Shown here: positions 45,401 through 53,895 of the stretch, piece after piece
How positions within the stretch are numbered: the stretch's first letter is position 1
How the letters are laid out: each line of letters opens with the position of its first letter
Assembly (NCBI RefSeq): GCF_014192335.1
Contig: NZ_JACHXU010000002.1
Span: 62,001 to 126,000, forward strand
Length of the DNA stretch: 64,000 nucleotides
Direction: 5' to 3'
From: Aporhodopirellula rubra
GTDB taxonomy: Bacteria > Planctomycetota > Planctomycetia > Pirellulales > Pirellulaceae
The notes under the pieces: generated by a model
The model's input: only the letters and a program-made list of their open reading frames with translations
Database searches by the model: none
What the model was told of the DNA's origin: nothing
Program-made: the position numbers and the translations under genes

Positions 45401-48400
45401 ATCGGCTCCGGTTCATTTTCCAGGACGAGAAGCACACGAAAGGGCGTCCCACCCATCGGCTGCTCGGAAAGAACCTCTTTCTTCAACAACTCAAACGGAT
45501 AGTGACGGTGGGCAAACGCGTTAAGTGCCACTTCGCGGACATGCCCTTGCAGGTCTTCAAAGGAGCCGCCGGCGTCAAACCGCGTTCGCAGCGGCAACAC
45601 GTTTATGAAATACCCGATCAGATTTTCCGTCGACAGTTCATCCCGAGTCGTCACCGCAGATCCGACGATGATGTCGTCCTGCCGAGTGTACCGATAGATG
45701 ACCGCTTTAATTGCCGACAACAACGTGACAAAGAGTGTTGACTGTCGCTGCAACGAGAATTCTTTCGCGGCGTCCAGCAATTCCCCCTCGATCGTCAGCG
45801 AAACGGTGTCACACAACGCATCGTCGACGGGGCAATCGTCGGTCGGCAAATCCAGGACGGGCAGTTCGCCATCAAGACTCGCTCGCCAAAACTCACGATC
45901 TTCTGCGAGCGAACCAGTCTCATGCTGAAGCTGCTGCCAAACGGCATAGTTGGCGTACTGATGCTCCAGCGACGGTAAATGAGGCGACCTCTGTTCCTGG
46001 ATCGAATTGTAAAACTCAGCCAAATCTTGGTGCAATACACCAATCGAATGCCCATCAAACGCGATATGATGCACGACCAAAACGAACCGAAACTCGGCAG
46101 GCCCGATTTGATAGATGGCCGCGCGAACGGGAGCCTCGCGATTTAACTGAAACGGGATCGTGGCAAACGCTCGTGAACGAGCCTCGAGCGTCTCCAAACG
46201 CGTTCCCGCATCGTGCGTTTGCAAATCAACCCGATCAATTTTGAACGGACCGGGCGGTAGCACGTTCTGCATTACCCCATCGTCCGCCGATTCATAGACG
46301 GTTCGAAGTATTTCGTGCCTCGCAACGAGGCGAGTGCATGCCTCTTCAAGAGCGTGCCCGTCCAACTCTCCCTTGAAGTCATAGACCAACGGGATGTTGT
46401 ACCGTCCGCGGTTGTCAACCAAAAAATGTTCGATCCACAACTGTTGTTGATGAGACGAAAGCGGCGCCGACACGAGACGCTCCCGTCCAATCGTCGACTT
46501 TGGTTTGTCGCAATTCGAAGCCTGATGCGATAGCTCCTCAATCGCTTTGGCCATTTCGATCGTGTTGAGCGAATTAGCGAGAATGCCCCAGAACTCGAGC
46601 CGAACACCGTATTTTGCTTTTACCCGAGCGGCCAACGCGACCGCCGCCAGTGAATTCCCCCCCAGTTCCATGAAACCGATGCTTGAGTCTACGCCGGGCA
46701 GATACAACAGCTCGCAAAGTGTCTCTGAAATGAATGCTTCAGTTTCGTTGGCTGCATGTGAACTCTGCGTGGCATGGCACGAAACGGTCGGTGATGGAAG
46801 TGATTTACGATCCACCTTTCCGTTCGACGTCAGCGGCAAGGAATCGAGTGAAACCAACGCGGACGGCAACATGTAATCTGGGAGGCTGCGACTCAACGCT
46901 TCCTTGAGTTCCGCCAACGTCATGCTGCGTCCGTTTTCGAATACCGCATAGGCAATCAGACGCGAACCAGTTTTCTCGTCGCTGGCGATGACGACCGCCT
47001 CGCGGACGTTGCACATTTTTGTGATTTCCGATTCGATTTCACCCAAACCGATGCGGTACCCGTGGACTTTGACCTGGTGGTCTTTGCGTCCGAGAAACTC
47101 GAGATTGCCGTCTTCGAGGTAACGACACAGGTCACCGGTGCGATAGAGCGTCCCACCGACCTCAAACGGATCGCTAACAAATTGTTCGTCGGTCAGGTCA
47201 GGGCGATTGAGATATCCGACCGCCACTCCCATGCCGCCCAAACATAACTCACCCGTCTCGCCGATTCGACAGAGTTGTTGATTTTCGTCAACGACATAGC
47301 AACGTTGATTCCGCAACGGTTTGCCGTACGGAATGCTTCGCCATTGCGGGCCAACAACGTCGATAGGAAACACGACCGACCAAATCGATGCTTCGGTGCT
47401 ACCGCCCAGCGAAATCAGTTTCGCGTCACGGGTCACTTCGCGAATACGGTCAGGAAGCGTTACCGGAATCCAATCACCACTCAGCATCACCAACCGCAGA
47501 CTCGATAACTGCGACGCACCATCGAGATACGTGACCAACATCTCCATCAAGGCAGGAACGGTATTCCAAACGGACACACCGTGTCGCTGAATCAACGACG
47601 CCCAACTGCCCGGATCGAGGGCCTGATCTGGCGTGGGCAACACGATCGCGGCACCGACGGCCAGCATCCCAAATACATCGTAAACCGACAGATCAAATCC
47701 GAGCGATGACAATGCCAACACACGATCCGTATCACGAACACCGAAACGCGTATTGATATCACGGACCGTGTTCACCGGGCCTCGGTGATTCAGCATCACC
47801 CCTTTGGGCTTGCCCGTCGACCCGGAGGTGAAGAGTACATACGCGAGTGACGTCGCAGCGACCTTCGGCAAACTTGGGTGCGATGCCTCGGGCAGTCCTC
47901 GGACCGCAACGGTTTGTAAACCAGAGACCTCCTCGTGGATCGTTTCATCGAGCGAACCAACGACGAAACGGGTTTGGGCTTCGCGAAGAAAGAACGTGAT
48001 CCGATCCCGTGGAAACGACGAGTTGAGAGGCAGATACGCGGCGCCCGCTTTCAAAATCCCCAGCAACCCGACGTACGCATCCGGCGTTCCGTCGAGGACC
48101 ACACCGACAACCTCTTCGCCGGCAACTCCCATCTCGATCAACGCGCAGGCGACCCGTGTCGACTGTTCATCGAGTTCGCCGTACGTCAATTCGCGATCGC
48201 CATAGATCACCGCTACCGCATCAGGTGTGGCTTTGGATTGACGTTCAAAGAGTTCATGCAGGCACGGATCATCCGGCCAGGGATCACTCGTTTGATTCCA
48301 TTGATGGATCAATTGATGTCGTTCATTCCGCTCGAGTCGTTGGCATCGGTCCAAACCTTCAACGGCCAACGATTTCTTAACCTGTGTGGCAAGGATTCCG

Positions 48401-48489
48401 GACGACTCGACGTGTGGGCGCAGATTCTGCACGGAAAAGAGATTACTCCCTCTCTGACGGCTTCCTATCCCTTCATTCCTGAAGTCCAT
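42493..48489 (-). CDS. Two-module non-ribosomal peptide synthetase, A(Cys)-T-C-A(Pro)-T-TE
   Basis: About 1998 residues. After a 60-residue linker that resembles the end of a condensation domain (positions counted from GTG 48498): A1 (about 75-560; [16 protein letters not shown]), T1 (Ser616 in LGGNSLAA), C (about 680-1070; HHIAFDG at 810-816), A2 (about 1140-1625; YTSGSTGEPKG), T2 (Ser1682 in DCGGDSLSA), TE (Ser1820 in GFSFGG; Asp in IIDAW; His in GAHANML). The pocket residues read by alignment are DLYNMSLIWK for A1 (known Cys code DLYNLSLIW) and DVQFIAHVAK for A2 (known Pro code DVQFIAHVV). Predicted product: Cys-Pro, linear or cyclised. The best start, ATG 48489-48487, shares a base with the TAA of the chain-length gene (TAATG); GTG 48498 is the alternative. 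No MbtH, Cy or E domain is seen. Linked to exopolysaccharide genes, which is unusual. Confidence 0.93.
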   Translation of the reverse strand: MDFRNEGIGSRQRGSNLFSVQNLRPHVESSGILATQVKKSLAVEGLDRCQRLERNERHQLIHQWNQTSDPWPDDPCLHELFERQSKATPDAVAVIYGDRELTYGELDEQSTRVACALIEMGVAGEEVVGVVLDGTPDAYVGLLGILKAGAAYLPLNSSFPRDRITFFLREAQTRFVVGSLDETIHEEVSGLQTVAVRGLPEASHPSLPKVAATSLAYVLFTSGSTGKPKGVMLNHRGPVNTVRDINTRFGVRDTDRVLALSSLGFDLSVYDVFGMLAVGAAIVLPTPDQALDPGSWASLIQRHGVSVWNTVPALMEMLVTYLDGASQLSSLRLVMLSGDWIPVTLPDRIREVTRDAKLISLGGSTEASIWSVVFPIDVVGPQWRSIPYGKPLRNQRCYVVDENQQLCRIGETGELCLGGMGVAVGYLNRPDLTDEQFVSDPFEVGGTLYRTGDLCRYLEDGNLEFLGRKDHQVKVHGYRIGLGEIESEITKMCNVREAVVIASDEKTGSRLIAYAVFENGRSMTLAELKEALSRSLPDYMLPSALVSLDSLPLTSNGKVDRKSLPSPTVSCHATQSSHAANETEAFISETLCELLYLPGVDSSIGFMELGGNSLAAVALAARVKAKYGVRLEFWGILANSLNTIEMAKAIEELSHQASNCDKPKSTIGRERLVSAPLSSHQQQLWIEHFLVDNRGRYNIPLVYDFKGELDGHALEEACTRLVARHEILRTVYESADDGVMQNVLPPGPFKIDRVDLQTHDAGTRLETLEARSRAFATIPFQLNREAPVRAAIYQIGPAEFRFVLVVHHIAFDGHSIGVLHQDLAEFYNSIQEQRSPHLPSLEHQYANYAVWQQLQHETGSLAEDREFWRASLDGELPVLDLPTDDCPVDDALCDTVSLTIEGELLDAAKEFSLQRQSTLFVTLLSAIKAVIYRYTRQDDIIVGSAVTTRDELSTENLIGYFINVLPLRTRFDAGGSFEDLQGHVREVALNAFAHRHYPFELLKKEVLSEQPMGGTPFRVLLVLENEPEPIQLSGLDSNLSVMDTQIAKFDLLIGMNESLGALKVDLQYRCKLFQRTRIERFAEHVQSLLAAAIANPSCPVDRLEMLASEERKDVLSSRLIEGAPHAFESVLSLYDSQVERTPDLPAVNFAGESLTYREIDDRASRLAVRLMRNGVVPNSPVAVSIDRSIEMLVAVLGVLKAGGCYVPMDPALPTSRRQRMLQRCGAKSVVTLSGLVHDLDLDESEIHVIDVDAETESFDSFKDVSFPVLGPDHLAYVLYTSGSTGEPKGVAMRHGALSNLMQWQLHNSGATTSTKTLQFASLGFDVSFQEIFATLCSGGELQLISGELQRDLHRLWRHIVESRAERVFVPFVVLRTLCEVAGESAHESALREVITAGERLEITPVLREFFKKRPGCQLWNHYGPTETHVATAYRMESDPAEWAAVPPIGRAIDHCIAVILDENQQPVPQGVDGELYLGGECLAEGYFGNEELTRERFVANPHHELPTERLYRTGDICRLNWDRQIEFVRRNDLQVKVRGHRVELSEIEVVLSQFPGVRQAVVTYERSGLGGQLIAHVLSDSEALAVSELEQYLGSQVPSYMMVSQFCLVDEFPRTASGKVDRRKLASIPCTTVSSDLNRNDTPETCDPLVDRLIAIWQSVLGVNDLDSRSNFFDCGGDSLSAAILFTRLEKEFGRAVSITKLVSSPTISDLADVYRQDESRVEGYWNELVSLDSNGPHETPCKQAPLFCFPGIDGHLLNFREIAAEFGKERPVYGVQPLGLDGVSTPPDTIEEIARNHVQMIRRVLPHGPYHLAGFSFGGVVAYEVSQQLRRAGEQVTLAIIDAWTGLPMPAPIHQNLCFHLRYAKQCQGRQRWTYLYERVVGMVLAIKYRLGWITMEERLERIIGTKGIYAKVAAKNMRVIDGYHPDAAEGAATLYKAKLRANWPGRDRVDPRLGWGTVFDDDMLEVIEVEGAHANMLSKQKLQGLVEHMRRQIADA

Positions 48490-50027
48490 TAAAGCCACCG
48501 GAAGGAAAGCAAACGCGTCGCCGCGTTAACGAATCGGAATCCTTTCCATGATGGCTCCTTCTTCTTACGAGGAGCCATCGTGGGCTCCTCCCGATGAATC
48601 GTTCTCAACTGAGCCAGGATTGCGACCAAAGCACTCAGAAAAGTTCCCGACGTGATGCCCATGACAAGCGTCATCGCGACTTTGGGACTCGATGGAATTT
48701 TGGACGCACTGGGCGATTGCAGCACGGTCAGGTTCGACAAGCTCTCGCTACTCAATGCTTGATCCATTCGCGCCAACTCAGATCGTCGTGCATAATCCTG
48801 GTAGCTCGTACGCGCCAAATCGAGTCGGCGTGAGATCTGTGCAAACTTGATTTCATTCTCATTGATCGACTTCAGTTCGCTTTTCGCGTCGGCAATCTGT
48901 TGGGCCAAAATCTCCTGACGGGCGGCGAGCGATGCCGCGATCGCTCGCTGATTCTGCAGTTCCGATTCCATTTCACGACGTGATTCGTTGACCCCCATCG
49001 TCACCTGAGTCAACCGATTTTCGGAATCGAGCGTTTCCTGAGCGGCCGCGATCTGCGCCCGCATTTGTCGAACCTTTGGATGCGTCGGCTGGTATCGCGA
49101 CAGATACTCGCTTTCGTTCAACTGCAACGAGTAAAGCTGTTCACGCATTCCCTCAGCGGCACTGCTCGGCAAACCCGTTGTCTCGGCCAAACGAACCTGC
49201 AACGGTTGCTGAGCGACCATCCGCTCACGCGATTTGATTTCGCCATCGACTGCTTCGATTTGAGCGATCGTTTCCAACCACGCATCTTCGAGCGATGCAA
49301 TCTGAGCGATTTTGACCTGGCGATGCTGATTCAACTCGGAAACACCACTCTCGTTTTTGAATTCGAGCAGTTCCGCTTCTAGCCTCGCCACTTCTTCGGC
49401 GGTTTGCTGGGTTTGGTCTGTGAAAAATTCGTTGGAACCTTCGGATTGGTGAATGCGGACATGAGCGTCGACGGACGATTCGATGATACGATCGAGTACC
49501 TCCGCCGCGAGTTTCGGGCTGATGGTCTCGTACCGTAACCCGATGATCGCCGTCGAACGCGGGTTGTAGATTTCCAAACCCTTTTCGAGCTTTTCGATCG
49601 CTTCATCGCGTGGGCTATCGACGTACACAGGACTGAGTTTCTTCAGCTCCTTCAAATCGATCGGCATCCAACCAGGCTCGTCGTCGCCTGTTTCCTCAAG
49701 GATTCGCTCTACACCAACCGCATCGACCACCTGTTCGAGAACGCCACGACTTTGCATCAGCGATTGAACGGAGTAGATCTCCTTTTCGCGTCCTTCCTGA
49801 ACGGCAATGGTCTGTCCGACCGTCGCCGTTGGGTCGAGCCCCACGGTCTCTTTGCCCAAACGAATGAACAGCTTCGCTTCGGATGTGTACTTGAGTTTGG
49901 CAACTTTCAGCAAACCGATGGTGGCGATCATGACCATCGAAAAGACGATTAACATCTTTCCACGGTTTTGCCACAAGGCCTGGGTCAGGTCCAATGTTTT
50001 TTCAGTGCTCGGAGAATGGGTAGTCAT
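48489..50027 (-). CDS. Polysaccharide chain-length determinant (Wzz/GumC family)
   Basis: 512-residue inner-membrane protein with helices at about 25-42 (MLIVFSMVMIATIGLLKVA) and about 455-475 (VMGITSGTFLSALVAILAQL), and a long periplasmic alpha-helical region. The start of that region has YTSEAKLFIRLGKETVGLDP, a GumC/Wzz landmark; the middle is coiled coil with Gln and Glu runs. There is no tyrosine-kinase domain; the cytoplasmic tail is short and basic (APRKKKEPS). It controls the chain length and export of exopolysaccharide. Its ATG (50027) overlaps the preceding glycosyltransferase stop (ATGA), and its stop overlaps the synthetase start (TAATG). Confidence 0.9.
   Translation of the reverse strand: MTTHSPSTEKTLDLTQALWQNRGKMLIVFSMVMIATIGLLKVAKLKYTSEAKLFIRLGKETVGLDPTATVGQTIAVQEGREKEIYSVQSLMQSRGVLEQVVDAVGVERILEETGDDEPGWMPIDLKELKKLSPVYVDSPRDEAIEKLEKGLEIYNPRSTAIIGLRYETISPKLAAEVLDRIIESSVDAHVRIHQSEGSNEFFTDQTQQTAEEVARLEAELLEFKNESGVSELNQHRQVKIAQIASLEDAWLETIAQIEAVDGEIKSRERMVAQQPLQVRLAETTGLPSSAAEGMREQLYSLQLNESEYLSRYQPTHPKVRQMRAQIAAAQETLDSENRLTQVTMGVNESRREMESELQNQRAIAASLAARQEILAQQIADAKSELKSINENEIKFAQISRRLDLARTSYQDYARRSELARMDQALSSESLSNLTVLQSPSASKIPSSPKVAMTLVMGITSGTFLSALVAILAQLRTIHREEPTMAPRKKKEPSWKGFRFVNAATRLLSFRWL
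48550..48590 (-). promoter_or_regulatory. Two mutually exclusive hairpins at the end of the chain-length gene
   Basis: In the minus-strand mRNA the segments come in this order. GAGGAGCC (48590-48583) can pair with GGCTCCTC (48576-48569), 8 bp, 6-base loop. The same middle segment, GATGGCTCC (48579-48571), can instead pair with GGAGCCATC (48558-48550), a perfect 9-bp stem with a 12-base loop. They cannot form together. The synthetase start lies 61 bases further on. It may set the read-through or translation of the synthetase. Alternatively it is only a by-product of the coded EEPT...KKKEPS repeat. Confidence 0.4.
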
Positions 50028-51250
50028 GATAAAGTCATTCCTAAAGGGTCACCGATAACGACGGGGCGTTGATCCGGGCCGTCCGCGAATTGCGGATCAG
50101 CGACGGGATCTTGATGATGAGGTTGGTGGCGTCGGTGCCCGTCGAACTTGGCCCACTCGGCCGCGATGAAGTCCGACAATTCCTTACGAAAACGTTCGGG
50201 GCGAAAGCCCTCGGCATGTCGCCGGATGGACGACAAGTCATAGTGCCCGTGCTGACGTTCAAACGTCTCCACGGCTGCGACAATACTGTCAGGGGTTTGC
50301 TCGGCGAAGAAACAACCAGTAACGCCATCGATGACAGTCTCCAAACTGCCGCCGCGTCCGTACGCGATCACGGGCGTCGCACAAGCCTGAGCCTCAACGG
50401 GTGTGATGCCGAAATCTTCTTCCGCGGCAAACACAAACGCCTTCGCACCTTGCATCAGCTTGCTCATCCGGTCGTGCTTCAAATAACCGAGCAATTCCAC
50501 GTTGGCAGGGCAGTTTGCCTTCAACGATTTGAACATCGGGCCGTCACCGACCACGACCAATTTGCGGTCAGGCATTTTTCGGAACGCCTCCACAATCAGA
50601 TCGACACGTTTGTAGGGGACCAAACGCGACGCCGCGATGTAGTAGTCTTCTTTCTCGTACGTTGGCGTAAAGGCATCGACATCCACGGGCGGATGAATGA
50701 CCTTCGCCGTGCGACCGTAACACTTCTGAATGCGGCGTGCGATGAAGTGGCTGTTCGCCACATACGCATCAACCCGACTCGACGAGACTTTGTCCCACAA
50801 CCGAATGTAATGCAGGATGCTGCGGGTCAGCATGCTGCGAATTCCCCACGTCAAATTGGATTCGCGGAGATACTGAGCCTGGAAATCCCACGCGTAACGA
50901 ATCGGCGTATGCACGTAACTGACGTGCAGTTGATCGGGTCCACAAATCACCCCTTTGGCAACGGCATGATTGGACGACAAAATCACGTCGTACCCACTCA
51001 GATCCCACTGCTCGACGGCCATCGGCATCAGCGGCAGATAGTGCCGCAACAGTTTCTTAAGGAAGGGGAGCTTTTGAATGAAGGTTGTGTTCGGCGTTTT
51101 CCCCTGCAAGAACTCTCGTTCGTTTTCAGGCAAAATATCTGCAACGGCAAACACGTCCGACTCCGGATACTCACGCAGCATCTGTTCCACGACGCGTTCG
51201 GAGCCCGCGTAAGTGGTCAGCCACTCATGAATGATAGCAACGTTTTTCAT
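50024..51250 (-). CDS. Family 4 glycosyltransferase (WbaZ-like)
   Basis: 408 residues, GT-B fold. The N-terminus is VAIIHEWLTTYAGSERVVEQ, and the C-terminal half has DYYIAASRLVPYKRVDLIVE, KLVVVGDGPMFKSLKA and the EEDFGITPVEAQACATPVIA nucleotide-sugar motif with the E-x7-E pattern. It resembles WbaZ-type mannosyltransferases; the sugar is not certain. The last 30 residues are His/Asp/Pro-rich and not part of the fold. The next gene starts inside its stop codon (ATGA) and it begins 3 bp after the preceding GT4 stop. It adds one sugar of the exopolysaccharide repeat unit on the cytoplasmic side. Confidence 0.9.
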   Translation of the reverse strand: MKNVAIIHEWLTTYAGSERVVEQMLREYPESDVFAVADILPENEREFLQGKTPNTTFIQKLPFLKKLLRHYLPLMPMAVEQWDLSGYDVILSSNHAVAKGVICGPDQLHVSYVHTPIRYAWDFQAQYLRESNLTWGIRSMLTRSILHYIRLWDKVSSSRVDAYVANSHFIARRIQKCYGRTAKVIHPPVDVDAFTPTYEKEDYYIAASRLVPYKRVDLIVEAFRKMPDRKLVVVGDGPMFKSLKANCPANVELLGYLKHDRMSKLMQGAKAFVFAAEEDFGITPVEAQACATPVIAYGRGGSLETVIDGVTGCFFAEQTPDSIVAAVETFERQHGHYDLSSIRRHAEGFRPERFRKELSDFIAAEWAKFDGHRRHQPHHQDPVADPQFADGPDQRPVVIGDPLGMTLS

Positions 51251-51253
51251 GGC

Positions 51254-52330
51254 TTACTGCGATGTCGCTTCTAAGGGGGATACAATTCGTTCGACGCACT
51301 GCGACTCGTCGCCGGCGAGTTGGCCAACCACCTCGAGGACTTTTACTGACGTCGCCTCCCAGCTGAAGTCTGCGGCCCGTTTTCGTCCGGCCAAGACAAG
51401 TTCCTGCTGCAGCGATTCATCATTGAGCAAACGGAGGATTCCCGCCGCAATACTCTCAGCGTCAATATCCACCAGCACCGCGGCACCTCCGGCGATCTCC
51501 GGTAACGACGTCACGTTGCTACACACGACCGGTGTCCCACACGCCATCGATTCAATGACGGGCAATCCGAACCCTTCGTACTCCGACGCGAGCACCGTGG
51601 CTCGGGCTCCCCGATACGCACACGCGAGTTCATCGTCGGTGACCGAGCCCAAGAAATGAACGTGTTGCGACAAACCTAATTTTTCAATCGTCGCGGTCGT
51701 GTGCGGCTCCGCTTTGCCGGTGATTTCCAAATGCACGTCGACGGTCTTCCGAACCTCGGCCAACGCGTGCAGCAACCCCGTCACATTCTTATGTGCTTTC
51801 TGATTACCGACATACAACAGGTAGTCGTATTCCGTTTCGCGTTTCGGCCCATCGACTTTGAATGCAGATCCCACACCGTTGTAGACAACGCCGACATGCG
51901 ACGGATCCACACCTGACCAAGCAACAATTTCCTGCTTCGAGAACTCCGAAACGGTCAGAACCTTGAACGCTTTTCGCGCCGCCGGACGGATGACGTATTG
52001 ATAGTACAACCGTTTTGGCAGCGAGGACTCCGCGGGATAGTTCACATGAATCAGGTCATGAATCGTAAAAACAAACGGCCGCTTCGTCGAAACGAGCCAT
52101 GACAGCGGCGCGTTGTAGCTCGGCGAAAAATACGCCCCGTCGTTCTTCCAAATCGTGTATCCGAGTCTCAGGCAATCGAGCGGACTCGTGGGACTGCCGC
52201 TCAAGGTCTGCTCATCGAGACACGGCAACCGGTTGTTCAGCTCCGTGGCAAAACGACCGATCCCATGAGTTCCCATCCACCGGGAATCAAAAATGATTTT
52301 GCGTTGTCTTGTTGCGTCGCGTTGAGTCAT
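51254..52330 (-). CDS. Family 4 glycosyltransferase
   Basis: 358 residues from ATG 52330 (the frame is open 36 codons upstream, inside the polymerase gene). The start overlaps the polymerase stop (ATGA, 52327-52330). IIFDSRWMGTHGIGRFATEL is a typical GT4 opening; FVFTIHDLIHVNYPAES, DYLLYVGNQKAHKNVTGLLH, and SEYEGFGLPVIESMACGTPVV complete the GT-B fold with the E-x7-E motif. It probably adds a sugar of the repeat unit, the second of two GT4 enzymes here. Donor and acceptor are unknown. Confidence 0.9.
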   Translation of the reverse strand: MTQRDATRQRKIIFDSRWMGTHGIGRFATELNNRLPCLDEQTLSGSPTSPLDCLRLGYTIWKNDGAYFSPSYNAPLSWLVSTKRPFVFTIHDLIHVNYPAESSLPKRLYYQYVIRPAARKAFKVLTVSEFSKQEIVAWSGVDPSHVGVVYNGVGSAFKVDGPKRETEYDYLLYVGNQKAHKNVTGLLHALAEVRKTVDVHLEITGKAEPHTTATIEKLGLSQHVHFLGSVTDDELACAYRGARATVLASEYEGFGLPVIESMACGTPVVCSNVTSLPEIAGGAAVLVDIDAESIAAGILRLLNDESLQQELVLAGRKRAADFSWEATSVKVLEVVGQLAGDESQCVERIVSPLEATSQ

Positions 52331-53586
52331 GCCGCCACCTCTGTTTTCGGAGACACCAATGACGCGGCACCGGCCGCAGCGAACACTGCCAAGATCATGA
52401 ACGTGAACGACCCGGCGGAGAAATAGTAAGTCCGCCAAAGTTCAAAGAAGCCGTACAGCACAATGCAACCGATCAAGCACATTAAGTTATCCGAACGCCA
52501 AAAATAGCTGCCGATCGTTGCCATCAAAAACGTCGACCACGCGATCACGGGGAACGCCCAAAACCCTAAATGACCATACATATCTACGAACGCGGAATTG
52601 GTCGTCAGCGTTTCACTGATGTCGACGTCGTGCAAGTACCACTGCGTTGCGACGCCACCGGAGTGATCTTCGACCTTCAATTCTTCCGGATGAAGGAACG
52701 TCGGAGTGACGTACAGGATGAGGTTCGAGAGCGATCCACGGGGCGGTTGATTGGCCGCGATCCTCGCAACCCCCATGCTCGCTTGAACGGGAGCACCCAA
52801 GTATCGTTGAATTTCCAGAAACGTCATCGCGACCGGGTTCTTCACACCGAAATAGTCGCGATAACTGCCTGCGCTACGGACCCATGTCAGAGTGACGATC
52901 AACATGGCCAACACCAGCCCAGACACACCGATCGTACGCGAACTGATTCGACCGATGTCGTTGAACCGGATCGCCAACCCTCCGGAAAAAATCACCGATT
53001 GGACAATTAGAATCCGTGCTGAGATTGCCGCCGCGGCTAGCAAGAGGACAAGATTCAAAACATCCAAACGCGTCAACTTCCGCAAGAACACGATCCGATA
53101 GATTGCGTACCCACCGACGAGCGACGACGTGTAGCGAAGCGAATAGAGCAGATTGTAGTTGTCGTAGAGAGCATCTTTGAGCAAATTGAATTGCTGGGTC
53201 TTGGCGAGCTCAACCAACGAAGGTCCCGCCCGCAACGCAGCTAACCAAGCACCAACCACACCCACGAACGCCAAGACTGTCAACGCAACATAGAACGTAT
53301 GCGGGTCAATCGCATTTTTGGACATCAATGTGAGACGTGGGATCCCAGTCGCCACGCGTTGTCCGACGACCGCACACACGCAGATACACGCATACCAACT
53401 CGTCAAAATCGCGAGATTCGAAAACGTGATTTGCTCCCGAATCAGATACCCCGACGCTCCTTCCATCGACGGGCATAACCACAACACCACACCGATCAAC
53501 AAAAACGGAACGAACACCAAACTCGGCTGCCAAATGACAGTCGCGAATCTGGCAAACCCGTTGGGCCGCTCCGGTTCGTGGGGCAT
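52327..53586 (-). CDS. Exopolysaccharide repeat-unit polymerase (Wzy-like)
   Basis: 419-residue protein with about ten membrane helices and a larger loop (about 225-320) with VRSAGSYRDYFGV and an acidic region; no other domain. Wzy proteins share little sequence, so the call rests on topology plus position between flippase and glycosyltransferases in an operon that has every other part of the Wzx/Wzy route. The O-antigen/EpsG-type oligosaccharide polymerase group is the closest fit. It joins lipid-linked repeat units on the periplasmic side. ATGA overlap with the next gene. A 309-bp gap before it may hold an internal promoter. Confidence 0.75.
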   Translation of the reverse strand: MPHEPERPNGFARFATVIWQPSLVFVPFLLIGVVLWLCPSMEGASGYLIREQITFSNLAILTSWYACICVCAVVGQRVATGIPRLTLMSKNAIDPHTFYVALTVLAFVGVVGAWLAALRAGPSLVELAKTQQFNLLKDALYDNYNLLYSLRYTSSLVGGYAIYRIVFLRKLTRLDVLNLVLLLAAAAISARILIVQSVIFSGGLAIRFNDIGRISSRTIGVSGLVLAMLIVTLTWVRSAGSYRDYFGVKNPVAMTFLEIQRYLGAPVQASMGVARIAANQPPRGSLSNLILYVTPTFLHPEELKVEDHSGGVATQWYLHDVDISETLTTNSAFVDMYGHLGFWAFPVIAWSTFLMATIGSYFWRSDNLMCLIGCIVLYGFFELWRTYYFSAGSFTFMILAVFAAAGAASLVSPKTEVAA

Positions 53587-53895
53587 CGTTTGAGATGCCG
53601 CGGGTGTAGTCGCTGACGTGGAAATGGGACTTCTTCGTTCCGAGGTTTAAGATGCAAAATGTTTTGCGGTGTCCTCGTGACTGATCCGCTGGCAATCTCA
53701 GGCTACAAAACGCGAAGGCGATACCGCCGTTTCGTAGCACTGACTATCGATTCGCTCGCCGCGCCCGATCGGGCGACAGCCATGAGCGGCCGAAACAACA
53801 CACTCGATTTTCGATGCTGTGGCACCGTCGATCGGGAGAGCTTGATTCGGTCCAGTCTAATTAGGGAGTGTTTTTATCAAGGCGTCATTTTCTCT
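53587..53895. other. 309-bp gap inside the exopolysaccharide operon with a perfect palindrome
   Basis: This is the only sizeable gap in the minus-strand operon. It contains CGCCCGATCGGGCG (53762-53775), a perfect 14-bp palindrome that could be an operator. Open frames in the region are shadows. It may hold an internal promoter driving polymerase to synthetase. Confidence 0.45.

Noticed and set aside
48300..48489. A full N-terminal condensation or cyclisation domain in the synthetase
   Set aside because: Only about 60 residues precede the first adenylation domain, and they resemble just the end of such a domain; the start is fixed by the TAATG overlap.
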